The translations under genes were made by a program, and so were the position numbers. From Anaerolineales bacterium (GTDB lineage: Bacteria; Chloroflexota; Anaerolineae; Anaerolineales; Villigracilaceae), in contig JANWWK010000064.1 in NCBI GenBank assembly GCA_025056175.1, forward strand, positions 92,732-156,731: DNA of 64,000 nt, read 5' to 3'. How positions within the stretch are numbered: position 1 is the first letter of the stretch; every line of letters begins with the position of its first letter. The notes beneath the pieces are model-generated. The model ran no database searches. It worked only from the letters and a program-made list of their open reading frames with translations, and was not told where the DNA came from. Of the stretch, positions 53,156 to 61,877 are shown piece after piece.

Positions 53156-54028
53156 ATGAAAAGGATTCTTACTTTCATGCTCGCAGTTGCGATGCTGTTA
53201 GCCGCGTGTGGCGGCAATCAGCCCGGCGGCCTCGGAACGGGTGACGTTGGGAACGCCAAAGAGAAAACCGCTTCCAAAGACAAGATGAAAATGGTATTCA
53301 TCGCCGGCGGTTCATTTCAGATGGGCGGCCTGACCGATAAAGCCCAACCCGATGAAGAACCAGACCATAAAGTCACCCTCAAAGGCTTCTGGCTCGACCA
53401 GACCGAAGTGACGAACGCGCAGTATGCGTTGTGCGTTGCCGCCGGGGTGTGCGAGATTCCCCGCGAACTGAAATCGGCCACGCGCCCCAACTACTACACC
53501 AATCCGGAGTTTGCCGACTACCCGGTCATCTACGTCACCTGGAATCAGGCCAAGACCTACTGTGAATGGGCTGGCCGCCGCCTGCCCACCGAAGCCGAGT
53601 GGGAATATGCCGCGCGCGGCAACGATTTCCGCAACTTCCCATGGGGAGATGCCGACCCCACCGAAGAACTGGCGAACTTCGGTTACAAAAACAAAGATAC
53701 CGTCAAAGTAGGCAGTTACCCCAAAGGTGCCAGTCCCTTCGGAGTTCTGGATATGGCCGGAAACGTTTGGGAATGGATCGCCGATTTCTACAGCCCGACT
53801 TATTACCAGAAATCGCCCGCCGAGAATCCCACCGGCCCCGATAAGCCCGGTCCGAACGGCCTGCAAATGGTGGTGCGCGGCGGTTCCTGGGCAGATGACA
53901 TCGTCGAACTGCGCGTGTCCAACCGTGGCTTTGCCTTAGCCCAAAACCTGGAGGCCGATAAACTCTCCAACGCCTATGCCGGGCAGGCCAACGACCGCAC
54001 AGGTTTTCGTTGCGCTGCGGATGAGTGA
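53156..54028 (+). CDS. FGE-sulfatase (SUMF1) domain lipoprotein
   Basis: A 290-residue lipoprotein: signal with lipobox LLAAC, short Gly/Lys linker, then a formylglycine-generating-enzyme fold from about residue 45 (MVFIAGGSFQMGG, FWLDQTEVTNAQY, RRLPTEAEWEYAARG, FPWGD, VWEWIADFY, RGGSWADD, GFRCA). True FGE has a catalytic Cys pair near its C-terminus; here only GFRCA is seen, so it is more likely a binding or other-enzyme member of the fold. Start: of two ATGs (53150, 53156), the second has GGAGG at the right distance of 7 bases. Confidence 0.88.
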   Translation: MKRILTFMLAVAMLLAACGGNQPGGLGTGDVGNAKEKTASKDKMKMVFIAGGSFQMGGLTDKAQPDEEPDHKVTLKGFWLDQTEVTNAQYALCVAAGVCEIPRELKSATRPNYYTNPEFADYPVIYVTWNQAKTYCEWAGRRLPTEAEWEYAARGNDFRNFPWGDADPTEELANFGYKNKDTVKVGSYPKGASPFGVLDMAGNVWEWIADFYSPTYYQKSPAENPTGPDKPGPNGLQMVVRGGSWADDIVELRVSNRGFALAQNLEADKLSNAYAGQANDRTGFRCAADE

Positions 54029-54057
54029 CGAACGCGAAAAACGCATTCCCAAACATC

Positions 54058-54086
54058 AAGCGGATTCCCTCTTCGGGAATCCGCTT
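54058..54086. terminator. Bidirectional terminator between convergent genes
   Basis: A perfect 12-bp stem (54058-54069 with 54075-54086), 5-base loop. It touches the pcm stop (54087) and lies 30 bases after the FGE-like gene. T runs are short on both sides. Confidence 0.75.
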
Positions 54087-54740
54087 TCATTTCCATCCGT
54101 GTTTGCCGCGTAACAGCACGAACGCCACTGGCAGGATATTTGCCCTTTCCAAATGGCTGCCTTGCTTGAGCCAGACCTCCAGTTGTTGACTGCCCCGCGT
54201 GCTCATTCCCACGGGGATGACCAGCCTGCCGCCGTCATCGAGCTGCTCCAGCAGCGGCGGAGGCACCGCCGGGGCAGCCGCTGCAACCAGAATGCCCTGA
54301 TACGGCGCGGCAACCGGCCATCCGAGCGAACCATCGGCACAGTGAACATAAACGTTTTGTATTCCCAGGTCTTCCAACGTTTGCCGGGCACGTTCGGCCA
54401 GCGCAGGAAGCAGTTCTACCGTATGCACTTCTGCTGCCAGTTGTGCCAGAATGGCAGCCTGATAGCCAGAGCCAGTGCCGACTTCCAGCACACGCTCCGT
54501 GCCGGTCAGCCGCATTAATTCGCTCATCAACGCCACAATATACGGCTGGGAAATCGTTTGCTCGTAACCAATAGGTAAAGGCGCATCGTCATACGCCGAC
54601 GCGCGCAATTCTGGTGGCACAAAGCGGTGACGGGGAACGTTCTCGAAGGCCGCCAGTACACGCAGGTCACTGATTCCTCGCCCGCGCAGATGTTCGGTCA
54701 CCATACGGTGACGAGCCTGAGAAAGCGATTCTTCGTCCAT
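54087..54740 (-). CDS. pcm: Protein-L-isoaspartate O-methyltransferase
   Basis: A 217-residue repair methyltransferase that converts isoaspartyl damage back through a methyl ester. Seen: VPRHRFVPPELRASAYDD, PLPIGYEQTISQPYIVALM, and the SAM motif VLEVGTGSGYQAAILAQL with VHTVELLPAL. It belongs to the bacterial/archaeal PCMT family. The ATG at 54740 was chosen; an in-frame TTG (54761) overlaps the dapA stop (a TTGA arrangement) and is a possible coupled start. Last gene of argS-dapA-pcm. Confidence 0.92.
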   Translation of the reverse strand: MDEESLSQARHRMVTEHLRGRGISDLRVLAAFENVPRHRFVPPELRASAYDDAPLPIGYEQTISQPYIVALMSELMRLTGTERVLEVGTGSGYQAAILAQLAAEVHTVELLPALAERARQTLEDLGIQNVYVHCADGSLGWPVAAPYQGILVAAAAPAVPPPLLEQLDDGGRLVIPVGMSTRGSQQLEVWLKQGSHLERANILPVAFVLLRGKHGWK

Positions 54741-54757
54741 CGCGTCGTTTCCGCTGC

Positions 54758-55636
54758 TCAAGCCGTCATCAGCGACGTGAAGACGGCATCGAACGCGGCA
54801 CGCTCGCTTTCCTCCAGCGGTAGCAGCGGACGGCGAGGCGCGCCAACGGCGAAGCCCAACAGTTCACAGCCGCGTTTAACCTTTTGGGTGTAATTGCCAC
54901 TCTCCAGCGCACGCAGGAAAGGCATGAGTTTTTCCATCGCGGCGCGGGCAGCCTGAAAATCGCCGCGCAGAGCAGCCTGCAGTACCGCAGCATGTTGACG
55001 TGGAGCGCACGAAGCCCCGCCGCCAATCCAGGCGGTGCTTCCCCACAGGAAATAATCCAGCGCCTGGTCATCCGAGCCGCAAATCATCTGAAAACGCTCA
55101 CCGTAGCGTAGACGAAACTCGTAAACCCGGCTCATCTCGCTGGAGGCTTCCTTGATGCCGATGATGTTCGGCAGGTCAAGCAAACCGTCCATCACTTCGT
55201 AGCCGACCTCAGTGCCGGCGCGCCAGGGAAAGTTGTACAAAATGATAGGCAGACCGGTATTTTGCGCCAGCAGGCGGTAATGTGCCAGCAATTCGCGCTG
55301 GGTAGGGCGCGAGTAGGGCGGCACGGCGGCCATTAAGGCCTGATACCCCATCCGTTCAGCGGCCTGCGCAAAGCGGATGACCTCCCGGGTGGCGCCAGCA
55401 TTCACCCCGGCAATCAGCATCGTACGCTCTCCTGCACAGTTACGAACGAATTGGAACAATTCCAACCGTTCGGCCTCGCTCAGAGCATACACCTCCCCGG
55501 TCGTTCCGCCTGGCACCAGGCCGCTGATGCCGTTTTCGATTAAGAAATCAATCAAGCGCTCAAGAACGGGGTAATGGATATTTTCTTCAGCGTCGAAGGG
55601 CGTGACGATAGGGGCGTAAATGCCGGTCAATTTCAT
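54758..55636 (-). CDS. dapA: DapA/DHDPS-family aldolase
   Basis: A 292-residue TIM-barrel Schiff-base aldolase. Motifs: GGTTGEVYAL (43-52), Y134 and Schiff-base lysine K162 in NIIGIKEASSE. It probably makes 4-hydroxy-tetrahydrodipicolinate for lysine/DAP synthesis, but family relatives (N-acetylneuraminate lyase, other aldolases) share these residues; the usual YNVPGRT of DHDPS is here YNFPWRAGTEVG, which casts some doubt. Good SD (AGGAG). It follows argS by 9 bases and precedes pcm. Confidence 0.8.
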   Translation of the reverse strand: MKLTGIYAPIVTPFDAEENIHYPVLERLIDFLIENGISGLVPGGTTGEVYALSEAERLELFQFVRNCAGERTMLIAGVNAGATREVIRFAQAAERMGYQALMAAVPPYSRPTQRELLAHYRLLAQNTGLPIILYNFPWRAGTEVGYEVMDGLLDLPNIIGIKEASSEMSRVYEFRLRYGERFQMICGSDDQALDYFLWGSTAWIGGGASCAPRQHAAVLQAALRGDFQAARAAMEKLMPFLRALESGNYTQKVKRGCELLGFAVGAPRRPLLPLEESERAAFDAVFTSLMTA

Positions 55637-55645
55637 CGCAATCTC

Positions 55646-57457
55646 CTACATGATTTCTGGCGCACGGATTGCCAGCAAGCGCAGGCTGTTCGATAACACC
55701 TGTCTGGCGGCAGCAACCAACGCCAGGCGCGCCATTCGCATTGTCTCACTCTCAGCTTGCAAAACCGGTACAGCGTGATAGAAACTGTGGAAGGCAGTTG
55801 CCAGGTCATAAGCATACGCTGCAACCACCAGGGGGCGATACTCGTCTGCTGCCTGCTGCACAACGTTCGGAAAACGTGAAATTTGCTCAATGAGTTCAAT
55901 TTCGTGGGTCGTTAAGGGGTACTCGAAGGAGGGCGAAGCGGCTTGCAGAGTGGTGTTCGCTTTCCGCAGAATGGAATTAGCACGCACATAGGCGTTCTGA
56001 ATGTAAGGCCCGGTGCGTCCATCGAAGCTGAGCGCCTCATCCATGACGAAGACCATATCCTTGTTGTTGTCCACCGAGAGCATCGAATAGGCCAGCGCGC
56101 CCATCCCCACCATTTTTGCCACGCCCAGCCGTTCGCTTTCGGGCATGGTGGGATTTTTTTCGGCAATCGTTGCCAGCACGCGCTGAATGGCCTCGTCATA
56201 GACATCTTTGAACAAGACCACCCGCCCCCGTCGGGCCGACATGGCCCCTTCGGGCAGGCTGACAAAGCCATAGCCTAAATGGAAGCACTTTTCGGCCTGC
56301 TTAAAGCCCCACAATTCCAGGATTTTGAAGGCTTGCTGAAAGTGCAGGCTCTGGCGGTTATCTACCACATAAATCGAACGGTCAACACCATACTGTTCGA
56401 ACTTGACCTGCGCCAGCGCCAAATCTTTGGTCAGGTAGAGGGTGGTACTATCCGAGCGGAGAATGACAGCAACGCGGTATTTTTCCTTCGTCAGACCGAG
56501 CTTCTCGTCAATTTTGACAATCACCGGGCCGCCGGTTGACCGCTCATCTTCAGCAATGCCCCGCGCAATCAGCTCTTCCACAATTTTTTTGGAAGGCTCA
56601 TCCACCTCGCTCTCGAAGAACCAGACATCTATTGCTACATCCATCATCTCCAGGATGTCACGCAGTTCGATGAGGCTCCACTCACGTGTTTCCAGCCACA
56701 ACTGACGCACGTAGGGGTCGCCAGCATCCCATTTACGATACATCTCCCGTCGTTCGGCTTCGTATTGCTCCCGTTGCGCCTTTTCTTCGGGCGTTTCATC
56801 ATCTTTAGGGGTAAGCAGGTTCGTGGCCTCAACGTAAATTTTCAGCAGCCACTGCCCACGCTCATGCACATCGGAGGGTTCCTGGCCTTTGTAGAACTTA
56901 TCGTAGGCCCACAGAACCGTAATCACCCCCAGACCAATGTCGCCCGGATAACTGGCGCGGATAGTCTCGAAGCCAGCAAATTCCAAAATCCGCGCCAGGC
57001 TTTCGCCCAGAATGGTGTTGCGGTAATGACCGATGTGAAAAGAGTGATGGGTGTTCGGTTGAGCGTACTCCACCATGACCCGCTCACTTTTAGGCGCGCC
57101 TGCCCCAAAGCGAGTTCCCTGAGTCAGAACGGTTTCCACCACCCGCCGGGCAGTCTCGGCGGTGGAAAAATACAGATTGAGATACCCCTTGACGGCCTCA
57201 GCGCGGGCGATACCCGGCGCTCCGCTCAGCACGGTTTTCACGGCTTCGGCAATCTCCTGCGCACGCACTGGAACTGGAACACCTTTGTTTTTGCCCGTCC
57301 TGGCTTCGGCAGCAGCGGCGGCAAAGAAGGAGGTAGAAATGCCCCATTCTCCACTGAACGGAATCGGCAGCCACTTCACCTCAGGAAGTGGAATGTCATT
57401 TTCAGCGCAATACGCGCGGATTTGCGCTTCGATGGCTTGTTGTTCGCGCTCGAACAT
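55646..57457 (-). CDS. argS: Arginyl-tRNA synthetase
   Basis: A 603-residue class I synthetase. N-terminal arginine-tRNA additional domain (about 1-110), HIGH motif as FHIGHYRN within EYAQPNTHHSFHIG, KMSKS-like stretch MSARRGRVVL, and the DALR anticodon-binding domain at the C-terminus (about 490-603). It charges tRNA-Arg. SD AAGGTG is 6 bases from the ATG. First gene of a unit with dapA and pcm. Confidence 0.95.
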   Translation of the reverse strand: MFEREQQAIEAQIRAYCAENDIPLPEVKWLPIPFSGEWGISTSFFAAAAAEARTGKNKGVPVPVRAQEIAEAVKTVLSGAPGIARAEAVKGYLNLYFSTAETARRVVETVLTQGTRFGAGAPKSERVMVEYAQPNTHHSFHIGHYRNTILGESLARILEFAGFETIRASYPGDIGLGVITVLWAYDKFYKGQEPSDVHERGQWLLKIYVEATNLLTPKDDETPEEKAQREQYEAERREMYRKWDAGDPYVRQLWLETREWSLIELRDILEMMDVAIDVWFFESEVDEPSKKIVEELIARGIAEDERSTGGPVIVKIDEKLGLTKEKYRVAVILRSDSTTLYLTKDLALAQVKFEQYGVDRSIYVVDNRQSLHFQQAFKILELWGFKQAEKCFHLGYGFVSLPEGAMSARRGRVVLFKDVYDEAIQRVLATIAEKNPTMPESERLGVAKMVGMGALAYSMLSVDNNKDMVFVMDEALSFDGRTGPYIQNAYVRANSILRKANTTLQAASPSFEYPLTTHEIELIEQISRFPNVVQQAADEYRPLVVAAYAYDLATAFHSFYHAVPVLQAESETMRMARLALVAAARQVLSNSLRLLAIRAPEIM

Positions 57458-57592
57458 TGTTTCACCTTAAAAAATAAAATGGCGTGAGAGATTATACCAT
57501 CCTGCCGCGAGATGCCGCGCCTGTGAGTGGCGGGGTTCCTTCGCAATCTCCTGGAGAAACATCTTTTGCGTGCTCTTGAACAAAAGCACAAA

Positions 57593-57619
57593 AGCGGGAG
57601 CGCCAGAGGCGCCCCCGCT
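57593..57619 (-). terminator. Terminator after rpsT
   Basis: An interrupted GC-rich stem (AGCGGG 57593-57598 with CCCGCT 57614-57619, then GCGCC/GGCGC inside) followed on the minus strand by TTTTGTGCTTTTG. It lies 27 bases after the rpsT stop. Confidence 0.8.
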
Positions 57620-57645
57620 GAGGCAGAAACGGGAAGTAAAAGACG

Positions 57646-57912
57646 CTATTTGCCGAGCGCAGCCAGCGCCTTCATCAGGCGGCTTTTGCGGCGGGCGGCA
57701 TTGTTCTTGTGAATGACGCCTTTTTCGGCGGCCTTATCCAGGCGGCTGACGGCTTCCAAAACGGCTTCGCGCGAGGCAGCCACTTCACCGCCAGCAAGAG
57801 CAAGACGCGCGTCACGCACGGCAGCGCGCGCTGCACCACGGAACATGCGGTTGCGTAAACGGCGTTTTTCGTTCTGGCGATTGCGCTTGATTTGAGACTT
57901 GATATTAGCCAA
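57646..57912 (-). CDS. rpsT: Ribosomal protein S20, UUG start
   Basis: An 88-residue basic helical 30S protein. It opens MANIKSQIKRNRQNEKRRLR and has the alanine-rich helices AVRDARLALAGGE and AAEKGVIHKNNAARRKSRL. The start codon is TTG (57910-57912), with a strong SD GGAGG 7 bases upstream and no ATG nearby in frame that fits. E. coli rpsT also starts with UUG and is autoregulated at translation, so the same control is possible here. Confidence 0.93.
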   Translation of the reverse strand: MANIKSQIKRNRQNEKRRLRNRMFRGAARAAVRDARLALAGGEVAASREAVLEAVSRLDKAAEKGVIHKNNAARRKSRLMKALAALGK

Positions 57913-58128
57913 GGTACTTCCTCCGGGAAAACTATCCTGTTACAGCGGGGGTGGATTTTAACCGATGGACGGGGTTTTGTCCAGGTTGAAACTTCGCCAC
58001 CGGAGAGACAAATGCAGGGTCAGGAAAAAGCAGCGAACGAGGTGGAATGCAGGGATGGAGATTCATCTCGTTGAGAGAAGAGACGGGAAAAGCCCGCACA
58101 GCGGCCAACAGATAATAGAACAGAAAAG

Positions 58129-58166
58129 CCCCGCTTTTCGATGAATATCTTCATAGAAAACCGGGG
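58129..58166 (-). terminator. Terminator of tRNA-Asp transcript
   Basis: An interrupted stem, CCCCG/CGGGG (58129-58133 with 58162-58166), TTTTC/GAAAA and ATGAA/TTCAT inside, followed on the minus strand by CTTTTCTGTTC. Confidence 0.7.
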
Positions 58167-58194
58167 TTTCTCGGCGCGCAAGCACTGCTCTGTG

Positions 58195-58267
58195 CGGCCC
58201 CGACGGGATTCGAACCCGCGATCTCGGCCTTGACAGGGCCGCATGTTAACCGCTACACCACGGGACC
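58195..58267 (-). tRNA. tRNA-Asp (anticodon GTC)
   Basis: A 73-base gene. Acceptor GGTCCCG pairs with CGGGGCC (one G-U), discriminator G, anticodon arm CGGCC-CTGTCAA-GGCCG, T arm GCGGG-TTCGAAT-CCCGT. CCA is not encoded. It is followed by a terminator. Confidence 0.93.
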
Positions 58268-58291
58268 AGTTGCTCTACCAATTGAGCGGGC
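58268..58291 (-). pseudogene. Remnant of a second tRNA (D arm only)
   Basis: Directly upstream of tRNA-Asp on the minus strand is GCTCAATTGGTAGAGC, a complete tRNA D arm (58272-58287), followed by AACT and then the tRNA-Asp acceptor. There is no anticodon or T arm and no matching 5' acceptor, so this is a truncated tRNA, likely left by recombination between neighbouring tRNA genes. Confidence 0.6.
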
Positions 58292-58390
58292 GATAGTTTA
58301 TCACGGTGCGCGGGGGGCGTCAAGACCCAGAAAAACGGATTCGGGTATAATTCCGGTGGCTTTGTTGGTCCAAATACCTCGGAGGTCTGC

Positions 58391-58876
58391 ATGGAAATCA
58401 AACTCGTCCAAATTGAAAAACCCGAACCCATCAATTTTATTTTAGGGCAATCGCACTTCATCAAAACGGTCGAAGACGTTCATGAAGCACTGGTCAACGC
58501 CGTGCCGGGCATCAAGTTCGGGCTGGCGTTTTGCGAAGCAAGCGGCAAGTGCCTGGTACGTACCAGCGGCAACGATGCAGCCCTGCTGGAACTGGCTGTC
58601 AAAAATGCTCTGGCTATCGGCGCAGGCCATTCGTTCATCGTATTTCTGGGAGAAGGGTTCTACCCCATCAACGTTCTGAACGCCATCAAGAATGTGCCTG
58701 AAGTGGCACGCATTTTTTGCGCCACAGCCAACCCAACGCAAGTGTTGGTAGCCGAAAGCGAGCAAGGACGTGGCATTCTCGGCGTGATTGACGGTTCTTC
58801 CCCCAAAGGCGTGGAAGACGAAGAAGGCAAAAACTGGCGCAAGAACTTCTTACGCATGATTGGCTACAAGTTATAA
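58391..58876 (+). CDS. Adenosine-specific kinase
   Basis: A 161-residue protein of the archaeal-type adenosine-specific kinase family (the PAE2307 group). Start MEIKLVQIEKPEPINFILGQ; the conserved KFGLAFCEASGKCLVR, GHSFIVFLGEGFYPINVLN and ATANPTQVLVAE segments are all present. It phosphorylates adenosine to AMP, in these thermophile proteins often with ADP or other donors (known of the family). SD is GGAGG. TATAAT at 58346-58351 may be its -10. Confidence 0.88.
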   Translation: MEIKLVQIEKPEPINFILGQSHFIKTVEDVHEALVNAVPGIKFGLAFCEASGKCLVRTSGNDAALLELAVKNALAIGAGHSFIVFLGEGFYPINVLNAIKNVPEVARIFCATANPTQVLVAESEQGRGILGVIDGSSPKGVEDEEGKNWRKNFLRMIGYKL

Positions 58877-58890
58877 CCGGGCGAGCGGTC

Positions 58891-59331
58891 ATGTTTCGCG
58901 CCCGGGCCATCATCATCCGCAAACAACACATTGCGCTCATCAAACGCCAGCGCAATGGGGAGGAGTATTACGTCTTGCCCGGCGGTGGCATGGAACCTGG
59001 TGAAACACCCGAACAAACCGCCATCCGTGAGAGCCGCGAGGAACTGGGGCTGACAATTGCCATCGAACGCCTGCTGGCGAAAATCACCTTTCGCGGACGG
59101 GAACAATACTATTTCCTTGCACGTGCTACCGGCGGTCACTTTGGCACCGGTCTCGGCCCGGAAATGACCGGAAAATATCCGCCAGAACGCGGCACCTACA
59201 CCCCGGTTTGGGTGCCGCTGCACGAGGTGGGACGCATCAATCTCTTCCCACCCTCCATTGCCGAACTGATGCGAACCGCCTCCGAACGCGGCTGGCCGGA
59301 AAATGTGGTGGAAATCCGCATTGACGAATAA
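58891..59331 (+). CDS. Nudix hydrolase
   Basis: A 146-residue hydrolase of nucleoside diphosphate-linked compounds. The full Nudix box runs from G32 (GGMEPGETPEQTAIRESRE) through E50/E51 to G53, matching Gx5Ex7REUxEExGU. The substrate is unknown. It starts 14 bases after the adenosine kinase stop and may be coupled to it; a purine nucleotide substrate is possible by context only. Confidence 0.9.
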   Translation: MFRARAIIIRKQHIALIKRQRNGEEYYVLPGGGMEPGETPEQTAIRESREELGLTIAIERLLAKITFRGREQYYFLARATGGHFGTGLGPEMTGKYPPERGTYTPVWVPLHEVGRINLFPPSIAELMRTASERGWPENVVEIRIDE

Positions 59332-59348
59332 AACAACGAATGGGGTGA

Positions 59349-59377
59349 TTGACAAGACGGTTTACGCGGTGTATGCT
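59349..59377 (+). promoter_or_regulatory. Promoter of sppA operon
   Basis: Perfect TTGACA (59349-59354), 17-base spacer, TATGCT (59372-59377); ATG is 33 bases after the -10 box. Confidence 0.75.
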
Positions 59378-59410
59378 GTTCACATCCTTTTATGATGAAA
59401 GCGAGGGAAA

Positions 59411-60271
59411 ATGGAAGAAAACACACCCAAAACACGCCGGACACTCATTGGAAGCATCTTACTGTGGGTGATAGTGCCGCTTGTGCTGGGGTCACTGACC
59501 GCATTGCTCATTTCGAGGCCGGTCATCGGTATCATCACACTGCGCGACAGCATTTACGCATACACAGCCGAAAATCTCATCAAGCAAATTGAGTATGCCA
59601 GAGAAAACGAGAATATCGCTGCGGTTGTCCTGGTGCTGGAAAGCCCGGGCGGAACGGTCGTCCATACCGAAGCCATCTACCTGGAACTGCTTGCCCTGCG
59701 GAAGGAAAAACCACTGGTGGTTTCGATTGACGGTATGGCGGCCAGCGGCGCCTATTACCTGACGGCTGCCGCCGATTATGCTTTTGCCAAGCCAACTTCG
59801 ATGGTGGGGAATATTGGCGTGATTGGAATGCTGCCCGATGCCCCCATCATTTTCGAGAACATCATTTCAACCGGCCCCTATAAGTTGTGGGGTTCGCCAC
59901 GCGATACATACATGCGCCAAATCGAAACCATCAAACAAGCCTTCTATGAGGTCGTGCGGGGCGGGCGCGGCGAGCGGCTCAAGGCCAAAACCGATGTCGT
60001 TCTGAGCGGACAAATCTGGCCGGCCACCACCGCCTACCAGTTGGGATTAATTGACGAACTCGGCTCGCAAACGCAAGCGGTGGAAAAAGCCGCCGAGATG
60101 GCCGGTGTACGCAACTATAAAACCCAGGACCTGTCCATCTTTGCTTCCTCCTCAACGAATGCGCCCTACGGCTTTTTCGCACAATCGGAAAACGGGACGC
60201 TCCTGCCCTACCCCAAAGAAGCGGGCATCTATCTGCTCTACATCCCCCCGATGCAAGCCGGGCAGAAATAG
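59411..60271 (+). CDS. sppA: Signal peptide peptidase SppA (S49)
   Basis: A 286-residue membrane-bound serine protease. One N-terminal helix (about 12-34) anchors it; catalytic Ser S112 lies in IDGMAASGAYYL; the general-base Lys is probably K191 or K193 in RGERLKAKTD. Family motifs ESPGGTVVHTEAIY and GNIGVIG are present. It cleaves leftover signal peptides in the membrane. SD is GAGGG. It is co-transcribed with the next gene, 9 bases on. Confidence 0.9.
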   Translation: MEENTPKTRRTLIGSILLWVIVPLVLGSLTALLISRPVIGIITLRDSIYAYTAENLIKQIEYARENENIAAVVLVLESPGGTVVHTEAIYLELLALRKEKPLVVSIDGMAASGAYYLTAAADYAFAKPTSMVGNIGVIGMLPDAPIIFENIISTGPYKLWGSPRDTYMRQIETIKQAFYEVVRGGRGERLKAKTDVVLSGQIWPATTAYQLGLIDELGSQTQAVEKAAEMAGVRNYKTQDLSIFASSSTNAPYGFFAQSENGTLLPYPKEAGIYLLYIPPMQAGQK

Positions 60272-60280
60272 GAGACCGAT

Positions 60281-61708
60281 ATGAAAAGCATTCTTCGCAT
60301 CCTCCTGGCACTGGTGCTGTTTCTCCTGCCGATTGCAGGGCGTTACTTGATGTATCATGACCCTCGGGCCACCTACGAACCCAGGGTCACCCCAGCAGAC
60401 TTCACCCGCTTCACCCTGCCTGAACCGCCCACCCCTTCCGCCAGCCTGCCTGCTGCTTTCGAGCCGGTGCATGCTGGAAAAGTGGTGTTGCTCGATGCAG
60501 CGCACGGCAACCAATACGCGCCCAATGAAATTGAGCCGCTCATCACCGCCCTGAGCGCACGCGGCGGGCGCGTAGAATTTCATTCAAGCGGTCAAGCCCT
60601 TGGGAGTCAACTCAAATACGCCAGCGCATACATCGTATTTTCGCCTTCTTCGGACTTCAGCGCCGAAGAACTGCTTGCCATCCAGCAATTCGTAGAAAGC
60701 GGTGGTCGCCTGCTGGTCTTCGCCGACCCGACACGCTCCTTGCTTTCGTATGATTTTTTCACAGGGACGGTCACTGCTTTGCCGGATGTCAATTACGTCA
60801 ACCCGCTTCTGGCGCCGTATGGGATGTCCGTTGTGAATGACTATCTCTACAATCTGCAAAGCAACGAGGGCAACTTCCGCAACGTGAAGTTCAACGAGTT
60901 TGCAGAACACCCCCTCACAAGCGGGCTAAAGATGGTGGTATTCTACGGCGTTCACTCCATTCAAGCCGGAAACAACACTGCCCTGATTCGCTCCGATAAA
61001 AACACTTATTCTTCTCTAACCGACCAGGGCAGAGCCTACACGCCCCTTGCGGTCAGCGCAAACGGACAGGTTCTGGCCGCAGGTGATTTCAGTTTTCTCA
61101 CCCCTTCGTTCAGTCAGGTGGCAGACAATGCCGCGCTGGTAGGAACGATTGCCGATTTCGCTCTGGGAAGCAAACGCACGCCCTCGTTAGTGAATTTCCC
61201 CTACCTGTTCTTCCGCCCTGTCAGTCTGGTTACCCTCGGCACACTTACCCTGGATGCCAATCTGCTCCAACCAGTGGCCGCACTTCAAAATGCACTCAGC
61301 CTGGTGAACGTGCCTCTTCAGGTGCGCGAGAAAGCCGCGGAAGGGAATGACGTCATTTTGCTGGGGACGTTCGAGGACGAGGATGCGATTGCCGCTTACA
61401 TCAAACCATTTGGCATTAGCATCGAAACGGACGCAGAGACCGAAGAAAGCATCGTACAAATTCGAGGCATTGGCAAAGTCAGCGGCAAAGAGAGCGGGCT
61501 GCTCCTGTTCAGCACGAACACCAAAGCGAACACCCTGGTTTTGCTGGCCCCGAACGCTAAAATGCTGCCGGAACTGGTCAGCCTGACAGCGGCAGGAGAA
61601 CTATCTTCCTGCGTCGTCCAGGGAAGCATCGGTATTTGTACCCTGACGCCGAGCGAAGATGAAAATGGTTCCTTCTATGAGGATTATCAAGACCCTTATG
61701 GAGGCTAG
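60281..61708 (+). CDS. Secreted GATase-like (DUF4350-type) protein
   Basis: A 475-residue protein with an uncleaved or cleaved N-terminal helix (about 4-22, ILRILLALVLFLLPIAG). Residues about 65-290 resemble the Rossmann-like/GATase fold of DUF4350 proteins: GKVVLLDAAHGNQYAPNEIE, FVESGGRLLVFADP, VLAAGDFSFLTP. The second half is a beta-rich domain of unknown type. The SD (AGGAG) overlaps the sppA stop region. It probably sits on the outside of the membrane, where SppA also acts; function unknown. A strong terminator follows. Confidence 0.75.
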   Translation: MKSILRILLALVLFLLPIAGRYLMYHDPRATYEPRVTPADFTRFTLPEPPTPSASLPAAFEPVHAGKVVLLDAAHGNQYAPNEIEPLITALSARGGRVEFHSSGQALGSQLKYASAYIVFSPSSDFSAEELLAIQQFVESGGRLLVFADPTRSLLSYDFFTGTVTALPDVNYVNPLLAPYGMSVVNDYLYNLQSNEGNFRNVKFNEFAEHPLTSGLKMVVFYGVHSIQAGNNTALIRSDKNTYSSLTDQGRAYTPLAVSANGQVLAAGDFSFLTPSFSQVADNAALVGTIADFALGSKRTPSLVNFPYLFFRPVSLVTLGTLTLDANLLQPVAALQNALSLVNVPLQVREKAAEGNDVILLGTFEDEDAIAAYIKPFGISIETDAETEESIVQIRGIGKVSGKESGLLLFSTNTKANTLVLLAPNAKMLPELVSLTAAGELSSCVVQGSIGICTLTPSEDENGSFYEDYQDPYGG

Positions 61709-61808
61709 CACTTTGTAAGCGCCCCCAACATGGCTTGAATTCGCGCCTGCTTCGCCTGAAAAGAAACCTTTAGACGACAAACAACAGCACAAAGCGCCTG
61801 AATCACGA

Positions 61809-61846
61809 GCGTTTCGCCATCTTGAGACGGCGAAACGCCTTTTTTC
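61809..61846 (+). terminator. Rho-independent terminator of sppA operon
   Basis: A perfect 10-bp stem (61809-61818 with 61829-61838), 10-base loop, then CTTTTTTC. It is the strongest terminator in the window. Confidence 0.92.
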
Positions 61847-61877
61847 AGCACGCCTGAGTGTAAGACCAGGTCAAACT

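Noticed and set aside
54741..54761. TTG start for pcm overlapping the dapA stop
   Set aside because: Possible coupled start, but the ATG at 54740 is a better start codon and the extra seven residues match no family feature; kept as an alternative.
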